This document shows positions 23,368 to 31,518 of a DNA stretch of 54,824 bases, piece by piece. Source of the stretch: Collinsella sp. AM18-10 (GTDB taxonomy: Bacteria > Actinomycetota > Coriobacteriia > Coriobacteriales > Coriobacteriaceae). How positions within the stretch are numbered: position 1 is the first letter of the stretch; each line of letters begins with the position of its first letter. The stretch spans positions 1 through 54,824 of the forward strand of contig NZ_QRJO01000012.1 of assembly GCF_003471585.1 (NCBI RefSeq). Direction: 5' to 3'. A program made the position numbers and the translations under genes. The notes under the pieces are model-generated. The model did not search any database and was not told the origin of the DNA. It was given only the letters and a program-made list of their open reading frames with translations.

Positions 23368-24434
23368 TATGCGTTCCCCTGTTTGGTGCCCTTCATGCGG
23401 TACAGGGAATCCGCAAGAATGGCAGGGTTGTTGACGCCAAAGTCGCCCAGGCGCTCCGGATCCTCGCTGATGTCGTCCATGAGCTCCTGCAACGAGCCGT
23501 ACTCGTCGACGATCTTCTCGGCCACGCCGTCGCGCACGACGGACACGCGCGAAAGCGTGCGCAGGCCCAGTGGCGTCATGACGGAGTCCTCGTCCAGGTC
23601 GTCGTAACCCAGAACCGCCGCCACATGCTGTGGGTCGGACAGGTCCTTAGGTGTCATACGGCTCAGGTTGGCGCGAATCTTCTCGGCGTTGGCCTCAGAG
23701 GAATCACTTGCGTAGTCGCGGATCATCAGGTCGTATTCGGTATCCATGCTGGAGCCGGCGAGCTGCTCGAGCTGCATCTGCACGAGCTTGCCCTGGTTGC
23801 CCAGCTTGACAATGCAATCCTTAAGCTCGGTCTTTGCCTGCTGCATGATCTCGAAACTCGAGAAAATGCCGGTGATGTCGGCGAGCGTAACGTAGTCATC
23901 GAGCTCGAGGGCCGTCAGACGCAGCAGGGAGCGGTCGAGCGACTGACGGGTGGTCTGAAGCGTGGCGACGAGCTGGTTGACCGAGCTCATGATGGTGGTG
24001 ACAGGCTGAATCTCGTAGCTCTTACCGTGGACGTACACGTTGACGACGGCACGACGAGCCGAAACCGAGATCACGATGGCATCGGTGAGCACCGACATGC
24101 GAGCGGCGGTGCGATGACGCATGCCCGTCTCGCTCGTGGCAAGCGAGGGATCGGGATTGAGATGGAAGTTGGCGCGCAGGATCTGGGTGAGGTCGCCGTC
24201 GATGACGATGGCGCCGTCCATCTTGGAGAGCTCGAACAGACGGTTCGAGGTGAACGAAATGTTGAGCGGGAAGCCGTCGTTACCGGCAGTGAGCACGTTT
24301 TCGGTGTCGCCAACGCAGATAAGGGCGCCCAGGTGACCGGCGATGATCATGTCGAGGGCAGTGCGGATCGGCTGACCAGGTGCCGTCAGGCGGATGGCCT
24401 GTTCCATACGCTTTTGCAGCTCGTTCTTATCCAA
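23367..24434 (-). CDS. disA: DNA integrity scanning protein DisA, diadenylate cyclase
   Basis: Octameric enzyme of 355 aa that makes c-di-AMP from two ATP and pauses at branched DNA. The DAC domain (about 1-145) has the DGA motif in KMDGAIVIDG and the RHR motif in GMRHRTAARMSV, both intact. A helical linker follows (about 150-290), then a helix-hairpin-helix domain similar to RuvA (GYDDLDEDSVMTPLGLRTLSRV). The usual partner radA is not adjacent. Instead disA heads an ispD-ispF-cysS string and diverges from mntP. Confidence 0.95.
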   Translation of the reverse strand: MDKNELQKRMEQAIRLTAPGQPIRTALDMIIAGHLGALICVGDTENVLTAGNDGFPLNISFTSNRLFELSKMDGAIVIDGDLTQILRANFHLNPDPSLATSETGMRHRTAARMSVLTDAIVISVSARRAVVNVYVHGKSYEIQPVTTIMSSVNQLVATLQTTRQSLDRSLLRLTALELDDYVTLADITGIFSSFEIMQQAKTELKDCIVKLGNQGKLVQMQLEQLAGSSMDTEYDLMIRDYASDSSEANAEKIRANLSRMTPKDLSDPQHVAAVLGYDDLDEDSVMTPLGLRTLSRVSVVRDGVAEKIVDEYGSLQELMDDISEDPERLGDFGVNNPAILADSLYRMKGTKQGNA

Positions 24435-24610
24435 GGCATCGCTCCCATCGTATACGCTCCATAAACGCTAAATAGTTTCTCACGGTTTGCCCCCGCGGCG
24501 CTCGCGAAATCCGATGCTTACAGAATGAGCGAACACCGCTAAGATAGCTAATTTGGGACGGGCTCTTTTGACTACCCACTCAACCATGTGCCAAGGATAG
24601 TCTTTTTGTT

Positions 24611-24654
24611 GCTCCCCCAAGAGGTACACGCGGGCCCGCCCGCAGAGAGGGAGC
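24611..24654 (+). promoter_or_regulatory. hairpin that covers the mntP ribosome site
   Basis: GCTCCC (24611-24616) pairs with GGGAGC (24649-24654), with an inner GCGGG/CCCGC stem. The right arm is the Shine-Dalgarno sequence of mntP. It might control translation, but I cannot fit it to the yybP-ykoY manganese riboswitch consensus. Confidence 0.4.
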
Positions 24655-24660
24655 CAGACT

Positions 24661-25239
24661 ATGGGACTCGCAGAGCTCGTGCTGCTCGCCGTTGGCCTTT
24701 CGATGGACGCCTTTGCCGTATCCATCTGCAAGGGCCTTGGCATGAAGAAGATCAACCTTAAGGTCGCCGTAGTGCTCGGCCTGTTCTTTGGCGGCTTCCA
24801 GGCCGGCATGCCCGTGATCGGATGGGCGCTTGGCAGCCAGTTTATGGGCATCATCGGCCCCATCGACCACTGGATCGCCTTTATCCTGCTCGCCTTCATT
24901 GGCGGCAAAATGCTGTGGGAGGCCTTTACCGAGGACGAGGATGAAGGCGACGGCAAGGATGCCGAAAAGATTGACCTGGGCGAGTACATGATCCTCGCCA
25001 TCGCCACCTCAATCGACGCCCTAGCCGTTGGCATCTCATTTGCCGCGCTCTCGGTCGACATCATGCCCGCTGTATCGCTCATCGGCATCACGACCTTTAT
25101 CTTCTCCGTCGCCGGCGTAGTGATCGGCCACACCTTTGGCGCGCGCTACGAAAAACCCGCCACCATCGTGGGCGGCGTCGTGCTTATCCTCATCGGGCTC
25201 GAGATCCTGCTTGAGCACCTGGGAATTTTGGCGCTGTAA
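24661..25239 (+). CDS. mntP: manganese efflux pump MntP
   Basis: Six-helix inner membrane exporter of 192 aa that lowers cytoplasmic Mn2+. It has two homologous halves, each opening with the family motif carrying a conserved Asp: GLSMDAFAVSICKG near the N-terminus and ATSIDALAVGISFAAL in the middle. A hydrophilic acidic loop (EDEDEGDGKDAEKIDLGE) joins them. GAGGGAG precedes the ATG. It is monocistronic and divergent from disA. Confidence 0.93.
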   Translation: MGLAELVLLAVGLSMDAFAVSICKGLGMKKINLKVAVVLGLFFGGFQAGMPVIGWALGSQFMGIIGPIDHWIAFILLAFIGGKMLWEAFTEDEDEGDGKDAEKIDLGEYMILAIATSIDALAVGISFAALSVDIMPAVSLIGITTFIFSVAGVVIGHTFGARYEKPATIVGGVVLILIGLEILLEHLGILAL

Positions 25240-25310
25240 CGCCAAACACAATCGCTCAAAACTCAACGCCAGTACAAGGCCTCATACAGAGTTTTGCATG
25301 AGGCCTTTTC

Positions 25311-25353
25311 GTGCGGACTTTTGCATGTCATACTGATATGCAAAAGTCTGCAC
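25311..25353. promoter_or_regulatory. operator of hipBA
   Basis: 16-base arms GTGCGGACTTTTGCAT (25311-25326) and ATGCAAAAGTCTGCAC (25338-25353), with one mismatch and an 11-base spacer. A third half-site, GAGTTTTGCAT, lies at 25289-25299. Centre-to-centre geometry and position just before hipB suggest it is the HipB binding site overlapping the promoter. Confidence 0.75.
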
Positions 25354-25367
25354 GTTAGGAGATCGCT

Positions 25368-25799
25368 GTGGATACCCTTCCCATCACCACACCGCGTCAA
25401 GCTGGCATCTATGTGCGCCAGGCACGCGAGGCTCAGGGTCTCACCCGTGCCGCCCTCGCCAAAAAAGCCGGTGTTTCGGAGCGCCTGCTCGCATCGCTCG
25501 AGCTGGGCGACGCCACTGGCATTCGACTCGACAAGCTGCTGACTGTCTTTAACGCACTCGGCATAGGCCTCTTTGCGCAAAGCGATAACGACTCCATCGC
25601 ATCGCCCTCCGAACATCCAACGACGATAGCGGACCTCCCTATCGCGAACTCGAATGCCCTGCCAAAGCCAAGCGTAGGCAGACGACCCGCTCGACAAGGA
25701 GCGCCATCTTCCTATGGTGCCTTGCTGGCCCAAATCGCAGCCGAGCAAGGCCTTACCGACACTTCAGACCTCTCCTTTGGCTGTAAGGTTGTGAAATAA
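25368..25799 (+). CDS. hipB: HipB-like antitoxin / XRE-family repressor
   Basis: DNA-binding antitoxin of 143 aa. The XRE helix-turn-helix covers about residues 12-65 (IYVRQAREAQGLTRAALAKKAGVSERLLASLELGDATGIRLDKLLTVFNALG read in pieces), with LTRAALAKKAGVS as the HTH core. The C-terminal half is longer than E. coli HipB and low in predicted structure. The start is a GTG at 25368 with TAGGAG ahead. The stop codon abuts the hipA ATG with no gap. It presumably represses its own operon through the palindromes upstream, alone or with HipA. Confidence 0.85.
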   Translation: MDTLPITTPRQAGIYVRQAREAQGLTRAALAKKAGVSERLLASLELGDATGIRLDKLLTVFNALGIGLFAQSDNDSIASPSEHPTTIADLPIANSNALPKPSVGRRPARQGAPSSYGALLAQIAAEQGLTDTSDLSFGCKVVK

Positions 25800-27104
25800 A
25801 TGGCAGAAATGGAGCTTGCGACCCTCATTTGTGGCGAAATCGCAGGCACTCTCCGGCAAGACGAGCATGGACTCTGCAGCTTTGTATACGCCCCAACCTA
25901 TCGCGGGGCACCGCTATCGCTAACAATGCCGCTTTCCAATCGCACGTATGGCCATAACATCGTCCGCCCGTTCCTATTTGGCCTTTTGCCCGACAGTCAA
26001 GAGCAGCGTCGCGCCATTGCCACCGAGCATGATGTTGCATCTAACAACCCCGTCGCCCTCTTGTGCCATATCGGTCTTGACTGCGCGGGGGCCGTTCAGT
26101 TTTGTCGAGCCGATCAATTAGACGCCGTCCGTGGCAGGGTCTCCGCATACCGCCCGCTTACCAATTCTCAAATCGCTCACAAGCTTAAAGCAATTCGCGA
26201 TGACGAAAGAGAGACATGGATGGGCTCCAACGAAAGCTGGTCCCTGGGCGGCAACCAAGGCAAATTTGCACTAGCTTGGCATGATGGCCAATGGTACGAA
26301 TGTCTAGGGTCATCCCCCACTACCCATATCTTCAAAAATGGTGTCGTCGGGTTCAAACATCAGGCCTTAAACGAATTCGTCTGCATGAAAACGGCTCGGC
26401 GTGTTGGCATTCCAACTGCCAACGTCTCCTATTGCACATTTGAAGACGAAGCCGCACTCGTCGTTGAACGATACGACAGAATGGTCAATAACAGCGGAAG
26501 CATCGAAAGGCTGCATCAGGAGGACTTTTGCCAGGCGCTCGGTGTATTGCCAAGCCAGAAATACACCGCCGACGGAGGACCGACTACACGAGACATCCAA
26601 GAACGACTGATTAACACAGTCCCCCACCACATGAATCTTGTGCTTTTTACCTATATGTTGTTCTATAACGCCATTATCGGAGCGCCTGACGCACACGCTA
26701 AAAACTACTCGCTCATCCTAGGCAAAGGCACAAACGCGGCACTCGCACCCATGTACGATGTCGCGTCGGGTTTGGCGTATGAGCGCATGCGCCGCCGGGC
26801 GCGCCTTGCCATGAGCGTTGGCGGCGAAAATCGAGTGGGGCGCATCGGTCCAGGCGCTATCCGCCGATACCACGGTATGGGCGACCCCGCGCTGGAGGCG
26901 GCGCTCACCGATGCCGGGCTATCCGAGAAGTTTTGCTTTGCGACCATGATGGACCTCGCCTACGAGGTGCCCATTTGCATGGAAGAGATCATGGACGAAT
27001 ACGCCGACCTGCCCGGCATGGCGGACCTGCGCGAGCACATGCTCGGCCCCGTCCGCGAAAACTGCCAGCGCACCCTCGACCTCATCAAGGCGGATATGGG
27101 CTAG
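25800..27104 (+). CDS. hipA: HipA-like serine/threonine kinase toxin
   Basis: Toxin kinase of 434 aa. The N-terminal HipA domain (1-105) contains NRTYGHNIVRPFLFGLLPD. The P-loop-like segment is SWSLGGNQGKFAL, whose usual autophosphorylated Ser position is occupied by the SLGG region. The kinase core has ALVVERYDR (the ATP-binding Lys equivalent is not obvious), catalytic Asp in GAPDAHAKNYSL and metal-binding Asp in PMYDVASGLAY. Family members phosphorylate aminoacyl-tRNA synthetases and cause growth arrest. The protein appears intact and lies directly after its antitoxin. Confidence 0.88.
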   Translation: MAEMELATLICGEIAGTLRQDEHGLCSFVYAPTYRGAPLSLTMPLSNRTYGHNIVRPFLFGLLPDSQEQRRAIATEHDVASNNPVALLCHIGLDCAGAVQFCRADQLDAVRGRVSAYRPLTNSQIAHKLKAIRDDERETWMGSNESWSLGGNQGKFALAWHDGQWYECLGSSPTTHIFKNGVVGFKHQALNEFVCMKTARRVGIPTANVSYCTFEDEAALVVERYDRMVNNSGSIERLHQEDFCQALGVLPSQKYTADGGPTTRDIQERLINTVPHHMNLVLFTYMLFYNAIIGAPDAHAKNYSLILGKGTNAALAPMYDVASGLAYERMRRRARLAMSVGGENRVGRIGPGAIRRYHGMGDPALEAALTDAGLSEKFCFATMMDLAYEVPICMEEIMDEYADLPGMADLREHMLGPVRENCQRTLDLIKADMG

Positions 27105-27130
27105 GCGCCAATCAATCCACATTTCTTAAA

Positions 27131-27175
27131 AGAAGAGGGGGGCACCCGTCGCAAAAGTTCGGATGCCCCCTCTCG
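27131..27175. terminator. bidirectional terminator between hipA and pepD
   Basis: A 13-bp-class stem (27135-27148 with 27160-27173) of GAGGGGGG...CCCCCTC type. On the minus strand it is followed by TTCTTTT, serving pepD; on the plus strand it follows hipA but lacks a T-run. Confidence 0.65.
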
Positions 27176-27229
27176 TAATGTCATTTGCAATCCGCTAGCA
27201 CGTGGCTCGAACTGCTGCTAGCGCGACCC

Positions 27230-28687
27230 TTACGCGGCAAGGCGCTTGAGGACGTCGATGAGCAGCTCGTAGAAGCGCTCGGCAGAAGCGAGTTCCATGC
27301 TCTCGTCCGGGGTGTGGACATCGGAGAGCGTCGGGCCCACGGCGATGGCGTCCAGGCCGTGCAGGGCCTCAGCAAACAGGCCGCACTCAAGGCCAGCGTG
27401 AATGGACTCGATGCGCAGCTCGGAGCCAAAGAGCTCGCGATAGCTCTCGACAAAAACGTCGCGGACCGGCGAATGCTCGGCATAGCTCCAGCCGGGATAC
27501 TCGAACTCGAACTTGGCGTCGAAGCCCAAGACATCGGCCAGCGTCTGCAGGCGGTCCTTGAACTCGTTCTGCAGCGAGGTGATCGAGGAGCGCGGGGACA
27601 GCATGATCTTGACCTGGTCGTCGGAAGTGGCGACCACGCCGATGTTGGAGGAAACCTCGACGGAGCCGTCAGTGGCGACGTTGCGGCGAATCACGCCGTT
27701 AGGGGCAAGACGCAGGGCGCGGATGAGGGCAAGCGCGGACTTCTGATCCATGGCCTCGACCTCGGCGTCGTCGGCAATCTCGACGGTGCAGGTAAAGCCG
27801 GGGTCGAAGACCTCGAGCTCGGCAGTGACGTCGGCGATGATGTCCTTTGCGATCTGGGCCGCGGCCTCGGCGGCAGCGTGGTCGGCGTAAACCAGCTCGG
27901 CCTTGCACTCACGGTTGATGGCGTTGTCCTTAGTGCCGCCGTTAAAGCTAACGATGGCGGGCTCGCCGGCGACCATCAGGCGGTCGATGATGCGGGCCAT
28001 GATGAGGTTGCCGTTGCCGCGCTCCAGGTTGATATCGTTGCCGGAATGACCACCCAGTAGGCCGGAGATGTCGAGCGTGAGGGTGCTGCCGGTCTTGTGC
28101 TCGCGCACGATGGGGCAGGTGTAGGTAACAACGACGCCGCCAGCGCAGCTGACGGTGGCAACGCCCTCTTCCTCGGAGTCAAGGTTAATCATGGTGCGGG
28201 CGCTAATCTGGGACTTGTCGAGCGTCTCGGCGCCGACCAGGCCAGTCTCCTCATCGGTGGTGAATACGCACTCGAGGGCGGGGTGAGCAATCGAATCGTC
28301 GTTGAGCACAGTAAGCATCAGAGCGACAGCAATACCGTTGTCGGCGCCCAGGGTGGTGCCGTTAGCGGTGAGGACGCCGTCCTTCACGACCAGGTCGATA
28401 CCGTCGGTCGTAAAGTCGTGCTCAACAGAGCCCAACTTGTCGCACACCATATCGATGTGGCCCTGCAGCATCACAGTCGGGGCATTCTCGGCGCCGGCAG
28501 AAGCGGGCTTGCGAATGATGACGTTGTAGACCTCGTCCTGGTACACATCGAGGCCGCGCTCCTTGGCAAACGCAACCAGGAAATCGCTGATGCCCTTCTC
28601 GTTGCCAGACCCACGGGGGATCGCGCTGACCTCCTCAAAGAAATGGAACAGCTGGGCGGGCTCGTAGCCGGTGATCTTGTAATCCAT
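27230..28687 (-). CDS. pepD: aminoacyl-histidine dipeptidase (M20 family)
   Basis: Cytosolic zinc dipeptidase of 485 aa that cleaves Xaa-His and other dipeptides. The catalytic motifs are QGHIDMV (zinc His and catalytic Asp), TLGADNGIAVAL (bridging Asp), and TTDEETGLVGA (catalytic and zinc Glu), with the lid domain in the centre. It is of normal length. The ATG at 28687 is preferred, with AAGGAGG 5 bases ahead; the frame extends upstream to 28792 without support. Confidence 0.92.
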   Translation of the reverse strand: MDYKITGYEPAQLFHFFEEVSAIPRGSGNEKGISDFLVAFAKERGLDVYQDEVYNVIIRKPASAGAENAPTVMLQGHIDMVCDKLGSVEHDFTTDGIDLVVKDGVLTANGTTLGADNGIAVALMLTVLNDDSIAHPALECVFTTDEETGLVGAETLDKSQISARTMINLDSEEEGVATVSCAGGVVVTYTCPIVREHKTGSTLTLDISGLLGGHSGNDINLERGNGNLIMARIIDRLMVAGEPAIVSFNGGTKDNAINRECKAELVYADHAAAEAAAQIAKDIIADVTAELEVFDPGFTCTVEIADDAEVEAMDQKSALALIRALRLAPNGVIRRNVATDGSVEVSSNIGVVATSDDQVKIMLSPRSSITSLQNEFKDRLQTLADVLGFDAKFEFEYPGWSYAEHSPVRDVFVESYRELFGSELRIESIHAGLECGLFAEALHGLDAIAVGPTLSDVHTPDESMELASAERFYELLIDVLKRLAA

Positions 28688-28835
28688 GGTGCCTCCTTGG
28701 CGCAACTGGTTAGACAGTAAGACATGCGCCTTGTATATTCCCAGACTTTGCGTGCATAAACCAGTCGAAAACGCCGAGCGCCCTCGCATCATCGGCTAAC
28801 GGCGGGGAAACGCCACTTTATTAAGATAAAGCAGG

Positions 28836-29357
28836 CTAGACGGGCCGTGCCGAAGGGGCGTTGGACCCTTCAACCAACCTCAACGCCTGTTGAACATTAA
28901 TGCATACACCATTGGTATGTTTAATAAGATTCTTGTCCTCCGTCACAACGTAATCGGCATCAATGCGATTGGCGACGCCCAGCATCAGGTCGTCCTCAAA
29001 GTCGTTGTGATGATACTTGAACACAAACGAATCAAAGACCTCGTCTGCACCGACCGGCGCGATGAGGGCGAGCTCGCGCATCTGCCGAACGCATGCCCAG
29101 GCCGTTTCGTCCGCCGCCGCAATGGCGTTATCGCTCAGTGAGCCAGTCTTTCTTCGGCACTCCTGCTTGATTGCCGCCGAGACAAGATATGAAACGTCTT
29201 TGACCGAAAGCGACGAGGCAAACAGGGCAATCCGCTCCGAGGCGTCGGCAATCTCGATCAGATGGACGACATTTGCCGTACGGTCGGACCTGCCAGAAAA
29301 ATAATCCATCCATACGTTGGTATCGATTAACAGCTTGAGGACGCCTTCTGTGCTCAT
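28836..29357 (-). CDS. PIN-domain toxin
   Basis: Predicted Mg2+-dependent ribonuclease toxin of 173 aa. KLLIDTNVWMDYFSGR near the N-terminus carries the first catalytic Asp. Later acidic residues lie in NDFEDDLMLGVANRIDADYVVTEDKNLI, the usual DxxD and D positions of a PIN fold. The ATG at 29357 overlaps the stop of the upstream antitoxin gene (ATGA). The target RNA is unknown. The N-terminal frame could extend to 29369, but the coupled start is more likely. Confidence 0.85.
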   Translation of the reverse strand: MSTEGVLKLLIDTNVWMDYFSGRSDRTANVVHLIEIADASERIALFASSLSVKDVSYLVSAAIKQECRRKTGSLSDNAIAAADETAWACVRQMRELALIAPVGADEVFDSFVFKYHHNDFEDDLMLGVANRIDADYVVTEDKNLIKHTNGVCINVQQALRLVEGSNAPSARPV

Positions 29358-29713
29358 AGTTCCACCCACTCGGGATAGCGCTCCGCCATGGCCTCCTCAT
29401 AGAGGTCGTCATAGTCTCCCGAGAACTCAGGGATGGGGATGCCGTATTTGAGGCACGAATCGCGAACGATATGGCTGCCTTGCGCGGCCCTTGACTCCAT
29501 GCGCTGGGGCTCCACTCCGTCAGAAACCGGAGCCGCCGCGTCTCCCTTCGAGGGCATGCGTCCGTTAACGACCAGATACTCCCAAAGTGTCCGAACGGCT
29601 TGTGACGGCGTCATGCCAATATGCGCCAGAACGGCATCTCCGGCTTCTTTGAGCTGGCGATCTATGCGCACGTTCATCTGAATAGATTTTTTATCGAGCA
29701 ATTCGGCTTCCAT
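29354..29713 (-). CDS. RelB/DinJ-type ribbon-helix-helix antitoxin
   Basis: Antitoxin of 119 aa. The N-terminal KKSIQMNVRIDRQLKEAGDAVL followed by GMTPSQAVRTLWEYLV is the ribbon-helix-helix DNA-binding and dimerisation part of the RelB/DinJ family. The C-terminal tail (about 70-119) is acidic and probably wraps the toxin. Such antitoxins usually pair with RelE/YafQ toxins, but here the partner is a PIN protein. An inverted repeat upstream is a likely binding site. Confidence 0.85.
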   Translation of the reverse strand: MEAELLDKKSIQMNVRIDRQLKEAGDAVLAHIGMTPSQAVRTLWEYLVVNGRMPSKGDAAAPVSDGVEPQRMESRAAQGSHIVRDSCLKYGIPIPEFSGDYDDLYEEAMAERYPEWVEL

Positions 29714-29729
29714 GCCTCATCCTTCAGGT

Positions 29730-29760
29730 TGCTATACATCATCCTGGACTTAGTATAGCA
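29730..29760. promoter_or_regulatory. candidate operator/promoter of the RelB-PIN pair
   Basis: TGCTATAC (29730-29737) and GTATAGCA (29753-29760) form an 8-bp inverted repeat with a 15-base spacer, 17 bases before the antitoxin start. The TATACT inside the right arm may be the -10 box on the minus strand, so binding would block transcription. Confidence 0.6.
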
Positions 29761-29781
29761 TCCATAAGAGCGCAGCAATGC

Positions 29782-29820
29782 CTTACCGGGAGGTGTAGTG
29801 GCTTACATTTTCCCGGTAAG
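29782..29820. repeat. 10-bp inverted repeat at the edge of the RiPP cluster
   Basis: CTTACCGGGA (29782-29791) and TCCCGGTAAG (29811-29820) are perfect inverted copies with a 19-base spacer. There is no T-run on either side. It lies in the gap between the toxin-antitoxin pair and the ABC exporter. Confidence 0.6.
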
Positions 29821-29886
29821 CACCAACCTCGAACAGCTTTCCACCATGGCAGAAATTAAGACTCAAATGGGCTAACCTTCCGGCGT

Positions 29887-31518
29887 CTACAGCTCAATCA
29901 CTTCGTCGCAAGCCTCAAGCAACTCGGGATCATGCGAAACAACAACCACTATATGATCCTCTTTCTTCTGTTGCAGAATATCAATGAACGCTGACCTACT
30001 CGCTCCGTCAAGCGCCGACGTCGGTTCATCGAATAACATGACGGGTGAGTCCTTAAGCAATACACGAATAATCGCAATCTTCTGCTTCTCACCACCCGAT
30101 ATATTATGGTTTTGCTCGTCCAGCACCCCATCAAGACCATTGGGAAGTGTTGAGACCAGTTTGGTCAGACCAAACTGGTCTACAAGTCGCCCGACTTCAA
30201 GAATTGGACAATTATCGCCCGCGAGTAGCGTCAGATTCTCTCTGAGTGTTCCGTTAACGATATCAGGTTCTTGCTCGGCAATACCAACGACATACGAGCG
30301 TAGATTTATAGAATCAATCTGGCTCAAATCAACCTCGTCATAAGCAATAGTCCCAACGCAATCATCGGGATATAGACCAGCTATGCCATCGAGAAGCGTG
30401 CTTTTCCCGCTTCCGTTTGCGCCCGACACGCCGTATAAGACTCCTCGATTAAGCGAGATGAGCTCTGGATAATCTATGATTCGATCGGTATCAGGGCGAC
30501 AAATCGACAGGCCCTTGCACACAAGTGAAACAGGAGAACCAATGCGGACAGAACCGTTCGCCTCTTCATCCATTGCCCAAAGGCGCTTAAGGCGTTGGGC
30601 GCTCACCTTGCTCGCCTGGTAGCTTTTGCCCCAAGAAAGCAAGTTCACCAGAGCAGAATTGGCGCTCGAATAATAGCTCAATGCCGTCAGCAGAAAACCA
30701 ACCGGCATTTTACCTGCGACAATCTCACAGCCTCCAATCGCGAGCAAACAGAACTGCGCAAAGGAAAAAATCAACTGATTCGCAAGTTCGAACCGTGATC
30801 CGGCTTTTTGGTTAGCCAATATAGCTGGATAAAGACCATCGAAAGCCTTCTGCAGCCTCAAGGAATAGAAATCAAATAATGAATGGCGACGAAGAAAGGA
30901 GACGCTCTCCAGCTGGCTCTGGAGAGTCCCATAGAAAGCAGCGGTCTTTTCCTGAAACTCAAAGCCTCGATTGAACAGCAGCCCGCTAAACAATCGATAA
31001 ACTACTGCCCCCGTAACGATGCAGGCTAGACAGGCAATCGCCATCGCAATGTTTATATTCATCAACATAATCAAGGAACAGATAATCGTTGCAACACCGC
31101 CAATGATATTTGACGCCGATGTTATTCCGAATATTATGAGGTCGTTTGAATCGTGATTGATTTGCTGATTATAATAGCCCGCATCAAATCCGATGAAAAA
31201 CTTCCGGGGCAAACGCTTGACGTGTTCAAGTGTGTCAGCGTTAAGTTGATATCCCGCATGCGCTTGAAGGTCGACATAGATTAGGGAAGTCCAATAGGCC
31301 AACACCGACCCCACAATGGCGACCACGCCAATCGCGAAAATACATAAGACTAGCGTCCGCAAACTAATACCGAGGACATTTTTTGCCGCCAGCACATTTA
31401 CAGTCAGTCCCAACAGATATGGTTCAGCAAGGCTGCACAGCTGAGACAAGACATCGAGAAGCAGATAGACATAAAGCCTTGGCTTATGGAGGAGATATAT
31501 CTTCCAAAATCTAAACAT
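29887..31518 (-). CDS. ABC exporter (fused permease-ATPase), probable RiPP exporter
   Basis: A 543-aa type IV ABC half-transporter. Residues about 1-310 contain six hydrophobic segments (for example RTLVLCIFAIGVVAIVGSVL and IIGGVATIICSLIMLMNINI). The nucleotide-binding domain has Walker A SGANGSGKSTLL, signature ISGGEKQK and Walker B PVMLFDEPTSALD, with VVVSHD as the switch His. There is no C39 peptidase domain at the N-terminus, so it cannot remove a leader peptide. The ATG at 31518 overlaps the radical SAM gene by 8 bases. It is the last gene of the cluster, and context suggests it exports the modified peptide. Confidence 0.85.
   Translation of the reverse strand: MFRFWKIYLLHKPRLYVYLLLDVLSQLCSLAEPYLLGLTVNVLAAKNVLGISLRTLVLCIFAIGVVAIVGSVLAYWTSLIYVDLQAHAGYQLNADTLEHVKRLPRKFFIGFDAGYYNQQINHDSNDLIIFGITSASNIIGGVATIICSLIMLMNINIAMAIACLACIVTGAVVYRLFSGLLFNRGFEFQEKTAAFYGTLQSQLESVSFLRRHSLFDFYSLRLQKAFDGLYPAILANQKAGSRFELANQLIFSFAQFCLLAIGGCEIVAGKMPVGFLLTALSYYSSANSALVNLLSWGKSYQASKVSAQRLKRLWAMDEEANGSVRIGSPVSLVCKGLSICRPDTDRIIDYPELISLNRGVLYGVSGANGSGKSTLLDGIAGLYPDDCVGTIAYDEVDLSQIDSINLRSYVVGIAEQEPDIVNGTLRENLTLLAGDNCPILEVGRLVDQFGLTKLVSTLPNGLDGVLDEQNHNISGGEKQKIAIIRVLLKDSPVMLFDEPTSALDGASRSAFIDILQQKKEDHIVVVVSHDPELLEACDEVIEL

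Noticed and set aside
24481..24660. yybP-ykoY manganese riboswitch before mntP
   Set aside because: The conserved core could not be matched; only a simple hairpin over the ribosome site is visible.
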